Assembly (NCBI GenBank): GCA_029968055.1
Contig: JASCNX010000004.1
Span: 248,001 to 312,000 of the forward strand
Direction: 5' to 3'
From: Xenophilus aerolatus
GTDB lineage: Bacteria; Pseudomonadota; Gammaproteobacteria; Burkholderiales; Burkholderiaceae_C
Length of the DNA stretch: 64,000 nt
In this document: positions 24,755-33,221 of the stretch, one piece after another
Layout: every line of letters starts with the position of its first letter
Position numbering within the stretch: position 1 is the first letter of the stretch
Notes under the pieces: model-generated
Seen by the model: the letters and a program-made list of their open reading frames with translations, nothing else
Told to the model about the DNA's origin: nothing
Database searches by the model: none
Made by a program: the position numbers and the translations under genes

Positions 24755-26260
24755 TCAGCGGCCCGAGGCGAGGAGGCGGTCGAAGTCGGCGTCCAGCCGC
24801 GCGAGCGAGGACGCGATGCGCGCACGCCGCGCCTGGATCCACCCGGCCTGCTGCGCCAGCCGCTCCTGCGCGGCCTTGAGCATGCGGGCCATCTCGGCCG
24901 GCTGCGGCCCGCCGGCCGAGCTGCGGTTCTTCACGATCGCCACCGGATCGAGGGTGGCGCGGAACTCGGCCTCGCTCATGGGCAGCACCTGCGCGTAGGT
25001 CGAGCCCTTCACCGTCTCGGCATAGATGCGCTGCGCCTCGGCGTAGGGGAAGTCCAAGGGCTTGATGTCCTTGGCCTTGGCGTACTCGACCACCTCCGAC
25101 GCGAAATGGTGGCCCACGCGGAAGGGCAGCCGGTACTTGCGCATCAGCACGTCGGCCAGCTCCTGCGAGGCGGTCCAGTCGCTGTTGAGTTCTTCCAGCG
25201 CGCGTTCGGGGCTGATGACCATCTGGCCCAGGATGCGCTCCCACTGCCGCAGCACGGCGATGGTGCTCACGACCATCTCGCCGTTGCTCTTCACTTCCTT
25301 GGCGTCGGGCATGCCGGGCGGGATGTTGTGCGCCTGCAGCAGCGGCACCATGGCCAGCGCGATCACCTGGGAGGCATCGCGGCGCGTGTTGTTGAGCAGC
25401 CCCGGGTTGCGCTTCTGCGGCATGGCGCTGGAAACGTAGGTGTTGCCGCCGCCCTCGGCCAGCAGGATCCAGGGCCGCGACTGGGCGTACTGGACCATGA
25501 TGTCCTCGACGAAGCCGCCGGTGTGCAGCGCGATGGCGGTCACCACCGCGCCGACCTCCACCGGCTCTTCCTGCGACGAGATCTGCGACGCGTCGTAGGC
25601 GTTGTCGACCGTGGCCGCGAAGCCCAGGTAGTCGGCCATGCGCGTGCGGTTGAGCGGCCAGCTGGTGCCGTTGAGCACCGTGGTGCCCATGGGCGAGCGG
25701 TCGATGCGCGCATAGGCCTCGCGGATGCGCTGCGCGTCGCGCTCCAGCCCGGCCGCGTGGCCCAGCAGGTAGTGGCCGTAGCTGTTGGGCTGGGCAGCCA
25801 CGCCGTTGGTGTAGTTGGGCACGATGGTGCCGGCATGCTTCTCGGCCAGCCGGACCATCGCCCCCGAGGTCTTGTTGAGCTGGTCCGCCAGGTCGAGCAG
25901 CTGCTCGCGCAGGATGGCGGCGCGGTACGTGGCATGCATGTCCTGGCTGGAGCGGCCGGCATGCAGCAGGGTCACGTCGGGGCCCGCGGCTTCGATCAGC
26001 AGCGGCTCGAAGGTGATCACGCTCGAGGGGCGCTTGGCCTTGGGCTGGGCGCCGTCCTGCAGCACCTTCGCGATGCCGGCGGCCAGGCGCGGCGCCATCG
26101 CCTTGTCGAGCAGGCCTTCGTCGGTGTTGATCACGGCCGTGGCCTTGTTGATCTCGCCCAGCCAGAAGAACTCGTCGCGCGGCGGCGCCGGCGCCTGCGC
26201 GAAGGCGGGAAGCATCAGCGCCGACAGGGCGGCAGCGAGCAGGGGTCGGTTCAATCGCAT
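24755..26260 (-). CDS. exported argininosuccinate lyase/fumarase-superfamily protein
   Basis: A 501-residue protein with a Sec signal peptide (residues 1 to about 22, ending AFAQA), which is odd for a superfamily of cytoplasmic enzymes. The superfamily marks are present: GRSSQDMHAT in place of the argininosuccinate lyase GRSRNDQVAT, and the signature SSAMPQKRNP with its catalytic Ser loop near residue 300. The region usually GYTHxQxAQP reads NYTNGVAAQPNSYGHYLLGH, so the conserved catalytic His is Asn. It therefore probably acts in the periplasm on something other than argininosuccinate. It is 65 bases downstream of the tannase gene, likely in one operon. Confidence 0.85.
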   Translation of the reverse strand: MRLNRPLLAAALSALMLPAFAQAPAPPRDEFFWLGEINKATAVINTDEGLLDKAMAPRLAAGIAKVLQDGAQPKAKRPSSVITFEPLLIEAAGPDVTLLHAGRSSQDMHATYRAAILREQLLDLADQLNKTSGAMVRLAEKHAGTIVPNYTNGVAAQPNSYGHYLLGHAAGLERDAQRIREAYARIDRSPMGTTVLNGTSWPLNRTRMADYLGFAATVDNAYDASQISSQEEPVEVGAVVTAIALHTGGFVEDIMVQYAQSRPWILLAEGGGNTYVSSAMPQKRNPGLLNNTRRDASQVIALAMVPLLQAHNIPPGMPDAKEVKSNGEMVVSTIAVLRQWERILGQMVISPERALEELNSDWTASQELADVLMRKYRLPFRVGHHFASEVVEYAKAKDIKPLDFPYAEAQRIYAETVKGSTYAQVLPMSEAEFRATLDPVAIVKNRSSAGGPQPAEMARMLKAAQERLAQQAGWIQARRARIASSLARLDADFDRLLASGR

Positions 26261-26325
26261 GGGGCGGTCCTCGGGTGCGGTGGGGGATGGGCGTGGGCGG
26301 GCGCGTGCCGGGGCTGCAGGCCGGT

Positions 26326-29091
26326 TCATTGGCGGATGCCCAGTTCGAAGTTGGCGCCGGCCGCGGGAAGGTAGCCCAGCAGGCCGGCGCTGTGAAGCAG
26401 CTGGCCGGCCGCCGCACCGCTGGCCTGCATCACGCCGAGCACCGGGCTGTCGTAGGCCAGCGTGCCGGCGTTGCCGCGCAGCGTGAGGTTGGCGCCGGCG
26501 ATGGTGGCGCTGCCGCTGCTGCCGTCGCCCGCCGCGGTCGCGAACTGGCCGTCGGCCGCGCCGGAGGCAATGGGCGATTGCGGCGCATAGAGGCGCAGGC
26601 CATAGCTCGTGGCCGACTCGCGGATCAGGAACAGCGGCACCACCGTGGCACCGACCTGCCCGAAGATCACCGAGCCGCCCGGCGTGCCGCCTGTGGTGGC
26701 GGCGCCGCCGGTGGCCGGGGTGACCAGCAGGTCGAAGGCATTGCGCGTCGCGTCGTAGCTGAGGTAGCCCTTGGCCGTCGACGTGCAGTTCGCGTCGTAG
26801 GTCGTGAAGCCGCCGGTGGCCGCGTCGCGGCAATGCTGGAAGGTGCCGGCATTGCGCACCCGCGACGAGCCCGCGTACGGGGTGGCGCTGCCGCCCGCGC
26901 CGTACTGGATGCCGGCCACGTCGTAGATGTTCGCCACCGGGTTGAAGACGGCCGGGCTGGCGCTGTTCTCGAAGGTGTTCTGGAAGGCCAGCAGCGGCAC
27001 GAAGCCGCCGCCCCCGGCCGAGTTCACGCCCCCCAGCAGCGCGCCACCGGCGCCGAAGCTGAAGACCGCACCGCTCTCGCCGCTGGCGTAGTGGCAGTCG
27101 CCCTGTGCCACCAGCGTGCCGCTGCGCTGCGTGCCGGCCGCGCGCTGCACGCTGGCGTCGATGGTGACGGTGTAGGCCAGCGTGGCCGGGTCGACGCTGA
27201 CGCGCAGTTCCTCACCCATCAGGTTGCCGCCCTTGTAGGTGGTGGGGCTCGCGGGCAGGTTGGGACAGGCCAGCGGGTCGCCCACCTCGGTCACGCAGCT
27301 GTAGTTGACGGCCGCGTCCAGGCTGCCGGAGCCGCGGTACTTGGGCCACGACGGGAAGCGGCACAGGGGCCGCGTGCGCCCGTAGGTGCCGGGCACGCTG
27401 TCGGCCGCGATGGGTGTGCCGGGCGCCAGGCCGCGCTCGGCCCAGTCCTCCAGCGCCGCGAGCGAATCCCAGGCGGGGATGAACACGCCCGTGCCATGGC
27501 CCATGCCCGGCACCATGTAGAAGCGCAGGCCTTGCGCCGCCGTGTCGGCGCCGACGGTGGCGACCACGCGCTGGTAGTAATCGATGGTGGAGTTGCCGCT
27601 GATGACCTCGTCGGCCTGGCCGTGCAGCAGGATCAGGCGGCCGCCGTGCGAGAAGAAGGGCCGCAGGTCGGGGTCGGTCGCGTCGGTGATGGCCGAGACG
27701 GCCTGCACGCGCGAGGTCCAGGCGCCGGGGTTCAGCGGATCGAAGCTCAGCGTGTCGAGCGCCGCGTCGCGCGTGACGAAGTACTTGGCCCACTGGTCGC
27801 CCGTCACGTACTGGTTGGCGTCGGCCGACGTAGCCGGGTTGCCCGGCGTGCGCCGCGTGCCGAGGTCGCGCGAGGTGAAGGGGCCGGCCACCAGCGCGCC
27901 TTCGAGCAGGTTGTAGCCGCCCGCGCGGCGCACGCCGTTCGCCAGCGCGTACGCGCTGAAGTCCAGCGGCGACTCGATGGTGCGCACCGTGGCCAGCTGC
28001 GCGTCCGACAGGCAGGTGTCGCCGGTGTCGGCGCCGCCCGCGCAGCGCAGCGACGCGAGGATCTGCGTGTTGAGCTGGCGGCAGCTCTCGACGTTGCTCA
28101 CGATGCCGTCGCTCGCGCCGTCGAGCCGGTCGCAGGCGGCCAGCACCGTCCGTTGCACCAGCAGCGTCTTGGCCAGGTTCATCCAGCCGGCGCCGCCGTT
28201 GGCATACAGCGCGCGGCCCACCGCGATGTTGGACAGCCGCGTGCCGCTGTAGTTGAGCGCGGGCTCATTGGCGACCACGCCGTCGTAGTCGGCCGGCCAG
28301 CGCTGGATGTGCAGCAGCGCATCGCGCCCGCCGGTGGAGGTGCCGAGGAAGTACGCATGCTGCGGCGCACGCGCGTAGCGCAGCTGGATCAGCGCCATCG
28401 CGACGTCGTGCGTCTTCTTGAGCGCGTTGCCGCCGTAGTTGGCCAGCGCCTCGTCGTTGGCGGCGAACTTCGCGTCGGTGATGCTGCTGCTCTGGTGGCC
28501 GCTGTCGTCGCCGAAGGTGGCGTAGCCCAGGGCCAGCGGCGCGGGCTTGTCGGCCGGGCCGAAGCGCACGGGCTCGGTGCCGTCGATCAGCCGGCCGTTG
28601 AAGCCGCCGCCGCCGAAGTGGATCGCCTTGCGGTTCCACGCTTCGGGCAGGTTGACCGCGAAGTTGATGACCGGCGCGCTCGCGTCCATGGGCTGGATGG
28701 TCCCGCGCACCTGGCAGTGGCTGCCCAGCGCGTTGCCGCTGGCGCCCGCGGCGACCGGGGTGGCGCTCACCACCGTCGCGCCCTGCGTCGGCAGGCCGAT
28801 CACGCCGGCGGCGATGGTGCGGCCGGCCAGTTCGGCGCAGCCGAGCACCGGCGTGGCCGGCGGCTCGGGCGGCGTGGCCGGGTCGCCGCTGCCACCGTCG
28901 GGCGGCGGCGTGCCCGGCGTGCCGGGGTTGCCGGGCGAGGCCGGCGGGAACACGGGGAAGCCCCCGCCCCCGCCCCCTCCGCCGCCGCAGCCCGAAAGGG
29001 CCACGGCAGCCACCACGGCAGCGAACGCGGACGCGAGGCGCAAGACCGACGAGGACGAGGAAATGCGCCAGGCGCGGCGAGGAAGCGGCAT
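26326..29091 (-). CDS. tannase/feruloyl esterase-family lipoprotein with C-terminal extension
   Basis: A 921-residue lipoprotein: lipobox LSGC, then a poly-glycine and proline-rich linker, then a tannase/feruloyl esterase domain with nucleophile Ser in GTSTGGRDAL, oxyanion segment HFGGGGFNG and His in VPGMGHGTG. Typical members have 500-600 residues; the final 270 or so form a separate beta-rich domain resembling Burkholderiales lipoprotein domains of unknown function (possibly DUF2957, not certain). The enzyme should cleave phenolic or other aromatic esters at the cell surface or in the periplasm. It is followed by the exported lyase gene, and a LysR gene is divergent from it. Confidence 0.88.
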   Translation of the reverse strand: MPLPRRAWRISSSSSVLRLASAFAAVVAAVALSGCGGGGGGGGGFPVFPPASPGNPGTPGTPPPDGGSGDPATPPEPPATPVLGCAELAGRTIAAGVIGLPTQGATVVSATPVAAGASGNALGSHCQVRGTIQPMDASAPVINFAVNLPEAWNRKAIHFGGGGFNGRLIDGTEPVRFGPADKPAPLALGYATFGDDSGHQSSSITDAKFAANDEALANYGGNALKKTHDVAMALIQLRYARAPQHAYFLGTSTGGRDALLHIQRWPADYDGVVANEPALNYSGTRLSNIAVGRALYANGGAGWMNLAKTLLVQRTVLAACDRLDGASDGIVSNVESCRQLNTQILASLRCAGGADTGDTCLSDAQLATVRTIESPLDFSAYALANGVRRAGGYNLLEGALVAGPFTSRDLGTRRTPGNPATSADANQYVTGDQWAKYFVTRDAALDTLSFDPLNPGAWTSRVQAVSAITDATDPDLRPFFSHGGRLILLHGQADEVISGNSTIDYYQRVVATVGADTAAQGLRFYMVPGMGHGTGVFIPAWDSLAALEDWAERGLAPGTPIAADSVPGTYGRTRPLCRFPSWPKYRGSGSLDAAVNYSCVTEVGDPLACPNLPASPTTYKGGNLMGEELRVSVDPATLAYTVTIDASVQRAAGTQRSGTLVAQGDCHYASGESGAVFSFGAGGALLGGVNSAGGGGFVPLLAFQNTFENSASPAVFNPVANIYDVAGIQYGAGGSATPYAGSSRVRNAGTFQHCRDAATGGFTTYDANCTSTAKGYLSYDATRNAFDLLVTPATGGAATTGGTPGGSVIFGQVGATVVPLFLIRESATSYGLRLYAPQSPIASGAADGQFATAAGDGSSGSATIAGANLTLRGNAGTLAYDSPVLGVMQASGAAAGQLLHSAGLLGYLPAAGANFELGIRQ

Positions 29092-29146
29092 GGGGGTATG
29101 TCTCCGGGAATCGGGCCGTGTCGGCCTCTGGTGCGAATGCGGGCGA

Positions 29147-29200
29147 ACGATAGTTTTGGGTGTGACTTGGGGTCAAATAAAATAATCGGGCCCTTCCGAT
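29147..29200 (-). promoter_or_regulatory. tannase promoter with LysR-type palindrome
   Basis: On the minus strand TTGACC (29176-29171) and TATCGT (29152-29147) form -35 and -10 boxes with an 18-base spacer, pointing to the tannase gene. Just upstream of the -35 box is a palindrome ATCGG-N6-CCGAT (29185-29200), close to the T-N11-A type of site used by LysR activators and placed where such activators bind. Confidence 0.6.
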
Positions 29201-29211
29201 ACGAAAAACAT

Positions 29212-30120
29212 ATGGAAATGCGTCCGCTGCGCTACTTCGCCGCCGTGGCCGAGACCGGCCACATGACGCGTGCCGCCGAACAGCTCGGCATCCAGCAGCC
29301 GCCGCTGAGCCAGCAGATCAAGGCGCTGGAGCGGCAACTGGGCCTGCAGCTGTTCAAGCGCCACCCGCGTGGCGTCACGCTGACCGACGCCGGCCGGCAG
29401 TTCCAGGCCGAGGCGCAGCGCATGCTCGGCCACATGGCGGCGCTGGAGGCGCGCATGCAGCGCGTGGCCCAGGGCGAGGAAGGCGTGCTCGCGGTGGGCT
29501 TCACCAGTTCGGCCGCGGCGCATGCCTTCGTGCCGCAGGCGCTGCGGGCCTTTCGCCATGCCCGGCCCCGGGTGCAGCTGCAGATCGGCGAGGACAACGC
29601 AGCCGAACTCACCGAGTCCATCGCCGCCGGGCGCATGCACTGCGGCCTGCTGCGCGTGCCGGTGGACCGTCCGGCCGGCCTGCATTTCGAGACCCTGCTG
29701 CGCGAGCCGGTGATGGCCGCCCTGCCGGTCGACCACCCGCTGGCCGCCCGCCCCGGCCGCGCCCGGCGCCTCACGCTCGCGCAGCTGTGCAGCGAGGGCC
29801 TGATCCTCGTGCGCCGGCCGGGCGCGCCGGGGCTGTATGCCGAGCTGCTCGCGCTGTGCCGTGCGCAGGGCCTGACGCCGCGCGTGGTGGCCGAGGTCGA
29901 CCGCATGATGACCAACCTGAACCTGGTCGCGGCGGGCGTGGGCCTGTCGGTGGTGCCGGCCTCGATGGCGGGCGTGCACCCGCATGCGATCCGCTACCTG
30001 CCGCTGGCCGGCAGCGAGGCGCTCGATGCGCCCCTCACGCTGGTCACGCGGCAGGACGAGGACAGCCTGCCCGCGCGGCAGTTCGCCGCCCTGGTGCGGG
30101 CGCAGGCGCAGGCTGCATGA
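29212..30120 (+). CDS. LysR-family transcriptional regulator
   Basis: A 302-residue LysR protein. The DNA-binding part is MRPLRYFAAVAETGHMTRAA with QQPPLSQQIKALERQLG, and the effector domain shows the features of BenM/CatM-type regulators of aromatic degradation (SSAAAHAFVPQALRAFR, then PVMAALPVDHPLA). Two ATGs lie six bases apart (29212 and 29218); either may be used. It is divergent from the tannase-lyase operon, with an LysR-type palindrome between, and its stop overlaps the start of a Bug gene. It most likely activates the tannase operon when an aromatic acid is present. Confidence 0.9.
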   Translation: MEMRPLRYFAAVAETGHMTRAAEQLGIQQPPLSQQIKALERQLGLQLFKRHPRGVTLTDAGRQFQAEAQRMLGHMAALEARMQRVAQGEEGVLAVGFTSSAAAHAFVPQALRAFRHARPRVQLQIGEDNAAELTESIAAGRMHCGLLRVPVDRPAGLHFETLLREPVMAALPVDHPLAARPGRARRLTLAQLCSEGLILVRRPGAPGLYAELLALCRAQGLTPRVVAEVDRMMTNLNLVAAGVGLSVVPASMAGVHPHAIRYLPLAGSEALDAPLTLVTRQDEDSLPARQFAALVRAQAQAA

Positions 30121-31097
30121 CGCTGCAGCGGCGCCGGGTGCTGGGCGCGGGCGCGGCCGCCGCGCTCGGCGCGGCCACGGCCTTGCACGCGCAGGAAGAC
30201 GTCTGGCCATCGCGGCCCTTGAAGCTGCTCGTCGTGTACCCCGCGGGGGGCGTGAGCGACCTCGTGGCGCGCGCCGTCGCCGCACCGCTGGGCGAGCTGC
30301 TCGGCCAGCCGGTGGTGGTGGAACACCGCCCCGGTGCCGGCGGTGCCGTGGGCATGGCGGCGCTCGCCCGCGCCACGCCCGACGGCCACACCCTCGCCTT
30401 CTCGGCCATCACGCCGCTGACGCTGCATCCGCTGGTGGCCCATGTGCCCTACGACCCACAGGCCGACTTCCTGCCCATCGCCGGCGTGATGCGCACGCCG
30501 GTGCTGGTGGCCGGCACGCCGGTGCTGGCGGGGCGGGACTTCGCTGCCGTGCTGCGCGGTGCGCAGGCACGGCCGGGCGCGCTGCGCTGGGCCAGCTCGG
30601 GGGTGGCGACCACTGGCCACCTGGTGCTGGCCCAGGTGCGGCGCCTGGCGCGCGTGGACATCACCCACATCCCCTACCAGGGCGGCGGCCGCCAGCTCAA
30701 TGATGCGCTGGCCGGACAGTTCGAGGTGCTGTCGACCAACGTGGCGCCGCTGCAGTTGCAGTACATCGCCGCGCGCCGCCTGTGGCCGCTGGCGGTGGGC
30801 GCCGGAGCGCGGCTCGAGGCGCTGCCGCGGGTGCCCACGCTGGCGGAACTGGGCTTTGCCGATGCCAACGTCGATTCGCTCTTCGGCATCTTCGCGCCCG
30901 CGCGCACGCCGCTGGATGTGGCGCAGCGCCTGAACCGCGCCGTGGGCGAGGTGCTGGCCGGCGCCGCGCTGCGGCGCATCCTGCACGACGCCTACAACGT
31001 GCCGGCGGACGGCGGCCTGGCCGACTTCGCGCGCGAGATCGAGGAAGACGACGAACGCAACCGCCAGTTGATGGCGGGCCGCAGCACGCTGGACTGA
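30117..31097 (+). CDS. Bug/TctC-family periplasmic substrate-binding protein
   Basis: A 326-residue binding protein whose ATG overlaps the LysR stop by four bases (ATGA), so it is translated with the regulator. The signal peptide has a twin-arginine-like RRRVLG start and ends LHAQ. The Bug fold follows, with VVYPAGGVSDLVAR, EHRPGAGGAVG and HIPYQGGG. No transporter membrane genes are near. Its coupling to the regulator of a tannase operon suggests that it binds an aromatic acid released outside the inner membrane, either for uptake or for sensing. Confidence 0.9.
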   Translation: MTLQRRRVLGAGAAAALGAATALHAQEDVWPSRPLKLLVVYPAGGVSDLVARAVAAPLGELLGQPVVVEHRPGAGGAVGMAALARATPDGHTLAFSAITPLTLHPLVAHVPYDPQADFLPIAGVMRTPVLVAGTPVLAGRDFAAVLRGAQARPGALRWASSGVATTGHLVLAQVRRLARVDITHIPYQGGGRQLNDALAGQFEVLSTNVAPLQLQYIAARRLWPLAVGAGARLEALPRVPTLAELGFADANVDSLFGIFAPARTPLDVAQRLNRAVGEVLAGAALRRILHDAYNVPADGGLADFAREIEEDDERNRQLMAGRSTLD

Positions 31098-31110
31098 GCG
31101 CGCCTCAGCC

Positions 31111-31277
31111 CTCAGAAGCTGTGAATGAATTCGACGTGGCCGAGCGGACTGCGAAAACGCGTCCAATCAAGGCGCAAAGCGCAGCCATAGCTCGGGCTAT
31201 GGCGAGCATTTGCAACGCAGAGTGGGCGTGTTTTGGCAGGTCGAGCGGGCATGGCGGATTCGTTCACAGCTTCTCAG
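31111..31277. repeat. 167-bp nested palindromic element
   Basis: Terminal arms (31111-31132 and 31256-31277) match at 19 of 22 positions as inverted repeats. Inside, CTGCGAAAACGCGTCC pairs at 13 of 16 positions with the stretch at 31224-31239, and the centre is a perfect 7-bp stem, CCATAGC with GCTATGG (31185-31202). The layout is that of a mobile palindromic repeat without coding capacity. Its right arm supplies the last codons and the stop of the next gene. Confidence 0.8.
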
Positions 31278-31824
31278 CCGACCACAGCTGCGGGTACTCC
31301 AGCACGAAGCCCTCTTCGCTCAATGCCAGCTCGGCGTCGTAGCCGAAGCGCGGGGAGGCGTAGCGGTAGCGCGTGGCGTCGATGCAGGCGTAGCGCTGCT
31401 CCAGCAGGCCCAGCCCGTCCTCCGACAGGTCCAGCCAGGCCGCGGGCGCCTCGGCCTCTTCGCCCGGCTGAAGGTGCATGCGCCGGACGGGCAGCAGGTT
31501 GGTGGCGGGCGTGAAGCCCAGGTCCAGGTCGGCGCAGTGCGCGAGGTCGGGCACGGGCGCGTCGTTCACCGTCCAGCCCTTGGGCGTGCGCGCGATCGAC
31601 AGGTCGATCGCGGTGCCGCCGAGCCAGCCGCGCACCGTGGCCCACTGGGTGTGGAAGTGCTTGTCGCAACGCAGCCGGTAGTGCAGCTGCGCGATGCGCC
31701 CGCTCTCGTGCCGGAAGGCGGCCGCGCCGTCGAGCTGCCAGGCGGCGTCGTTGCGCTCCAGGCGGCACGCGTCGTGGCCCGGGCCGCCCTGGCGGCGCCA
31801 GAGGATGGTGGCGACGGTTTGCAT
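31264..31824 (-). CDS. putative glycolipid-binding domain protein
   Basis: A 186-residue soluble protein matching the family named putative glycolipid-binding: it opens TILWRRQGGPGHDACRLE and contains LHYRLRCDKHFHTQWATVRGW-like and TPKGWTVND segments and a C-terminal CIDATRYRYASPRFGY. The family folds as a beta-barrel distantly related to lipoprotein-binding domains; its true ligand is unknown. No signal peptide. The final residues EKL and the stop codon lie inside the terminal arm of the palindromic element, so the original C-terminus may have been altered by its insertion. Confidence 0.75.
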   Translation of the reverse strand: MQTVATILWRRQGGPGHDACRLERNDAAWQLDGAAAFRHESGRIAQLHYRLRCDKHFHTQWATVRGWLGGTAIDLSIARTPKGWTVNDAPVPDLAHCADLDLGFTPATNLLPVRRMHLQPGEEAEAPAAWLDLSEDGLGLLEQRYACIDATRYRYASPRFGYDAELALSEEGFVLEYPQLWSAEKL

Positions 31825-31937
31825 GGGCGCATGATCGCCGGGCCGCAGCGCCCGCGCAAGGCGCGCCTGGCGCAGGCGCGTGCGCGCACCATTCCCCTGC
31901 GGCACCCCTGCACGGGCGCAGCATCGACAATCGCGCG

Positions 31938-33221
31938 GTGACCGTTTCCGCCGACGCTCCGCCGCCTCCGCCCCCTCCTGCCGGCCCGATCCGCCGCGTG
32001 GCGCACCTGGACATGGATGCCTTCTTCGCCTCCGTGGCCCTGCTGCGCTACCCGCAGCTCAAGGGGCTGCCGATGGTGATCGGCGGCGGGCGCCGCAAGG
32101 TGGACGAGATGCTCGCGCGCGACTACGCGGGCCTGCCCTCGCACGAGATCCCGGTCGAGGCCTTTCCGCTGCTCAGGGACTACGTGGGCCGCGGCGTCAT
32201 CACCACCGCGACCTACCCGGCGCGCCAGTTCGGCGTCGGCTCGGCCATGGGCATGATGAAGGCCGCCAAGCTGTGCCCGCAGGCCATCGTGCTGCCGGTG
32301 GATTTCGACGAGGTGCGCCGCATCTCGCGGCAGTTCAAGTCGATCATCACGGAGATCGCGCCGGTGATGCAGGACCGCGGCGTGGACGAGGTGTACATCG
32401 ACTTCACCGATGTGCCCGGCGGCCAGCGCGAGGGCGGCCGCGTGCTGGCGCGGCTGATCCAGAAGTCGATCTTCGACGCCACCGGCCTGACCTGCTCGAT
32501 CGGCGTGGCGCCCAACAAGCTGCTGGCCAAGCTGGCGAGCGAGTTCGACAAGCCCAACGGCATCACCATCCTGCACGAGGGCGATCTGCAGACGCGCATC
32601 TGGCCCCTGCCGGCGCGCAAGGTCAACGGCATCGGGCCCAAGGCCGATGCCCGGCTCGAGAAGCACGGCATCCGCACGGTGGGCGACATCGCGGCACGCG
32701 ATCGCGACTGGCTGATGGCCACCTTCGGCAGGGCCAGCGGCGCCTGGATGCACGAGATGGCCTGGGGCCGCGACGACCGCCCCGTGGTGACCGAGAGCGA
32801 GCCGGTGTCGATGAGCCGCGAGACCACCTTCGAGCGCGACCTGCACGCGGTGCGCGACCGGGCCGAGCTGGGCGCGATCTTCACCCACCTGTGCGAGAAG
32901 GTGGCCGAGGACCTGCAGCGCAAGGGCTACGTGGGCCGCACCATCGGCATCAAGCTGCGCTACGACGACTTCAGGACGGCGACGCGCGACCAGAGCCTCG
33001 CGGAGTTCACGGCCGACGCGAAGCTGATCCGCCGCACCGCGGGCCTGTGCCTCAAGCGGGTGCCGCTGGAGCGGCCGCTGCGGCTGCTGGGCGTGCGCGT
33101 GGGCAGCCTCGCGCGTGCCGACAGCCCCGAGGCGGCGGCCAGGCCCCAACGGCCCGCAGCGCCCGCGGGGCCGGCGCAAGCGGCAGCCGATGCCATCGCA
33201 ACGACCGGGTCGCTGTTCTGA
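31938..33221 (+). CDS. dinB: DNA polymerase IV
   Basis: A 427-residue Y-family translesion polymerase, starting at GTG. After a proline-rich start come the catalytic Asp and steric-gate segment HLDMDAFFASVA, ATYPARQFGVGSAM, the second acidic motif DEVYIDFT, the thumb and the little-finger domain. The C-terminus ends GSLF, a beta-clamp-binding type of tail. It copies past damaged bases with low fidelity. It is slightly longer than E. coli DinB (351) because of the N-terminal tail and the linker at the end. The next gene starts on the last base of its stop codon (TGATG). Confidence 0.95.
   Translation: MTVSADAPPPPPPPAGPIRRVAHLDMDAFFASVALLRYPQLKGLPMVIGGGRRKVDEMLARDYAGLPSHEIPVEAFPLLRDYVGRGVITTATYPARQFGVGSAMGMMKAAKLCPQAIVLPVDFDEVRRISRQFKSIITEIAPVMQDRGVDEVYIDFTDVPGGQREGGRVLARLIQKSIFDATGLTCSIGVAPNKLLAKLASEFDKPNGITILHEGDLQTRIWPLPARKVNGIGPKADARLEKHGIRTVGDIAARDRDWLMATFGRASGAWMHEMAWGRDDRPVVTESEPVSMSRETTFERDLHAVRDRAELGAIFTHLCEKVAEDLQRKGYVGRTIGIKLRYDDFRTATRDQSLAEFTADAKLIRRTAGLCLKRVPLERPLRLLGVRVGSLARADSPEAAARPQRPAAPAGPAQAAADAIATTGSLF

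Noticed and set aside
28940-28990. The poly-glycine run after the tannase lipobox as a possible frameshift or sequencing error.
   Set aside because: The frame continues in a normal proline and glycine linker into the catalytic domain, as in other lipoproteins of this group.
26275-29200. A very long plus-strand open frame runs opposite the tannase and lyase genes.
   Set aside because: It is rich in Arg, Ala, Gly and His with no domain pattern, and mirrors genuine genes on the other strand; GC-rich DNA gives many such frames.
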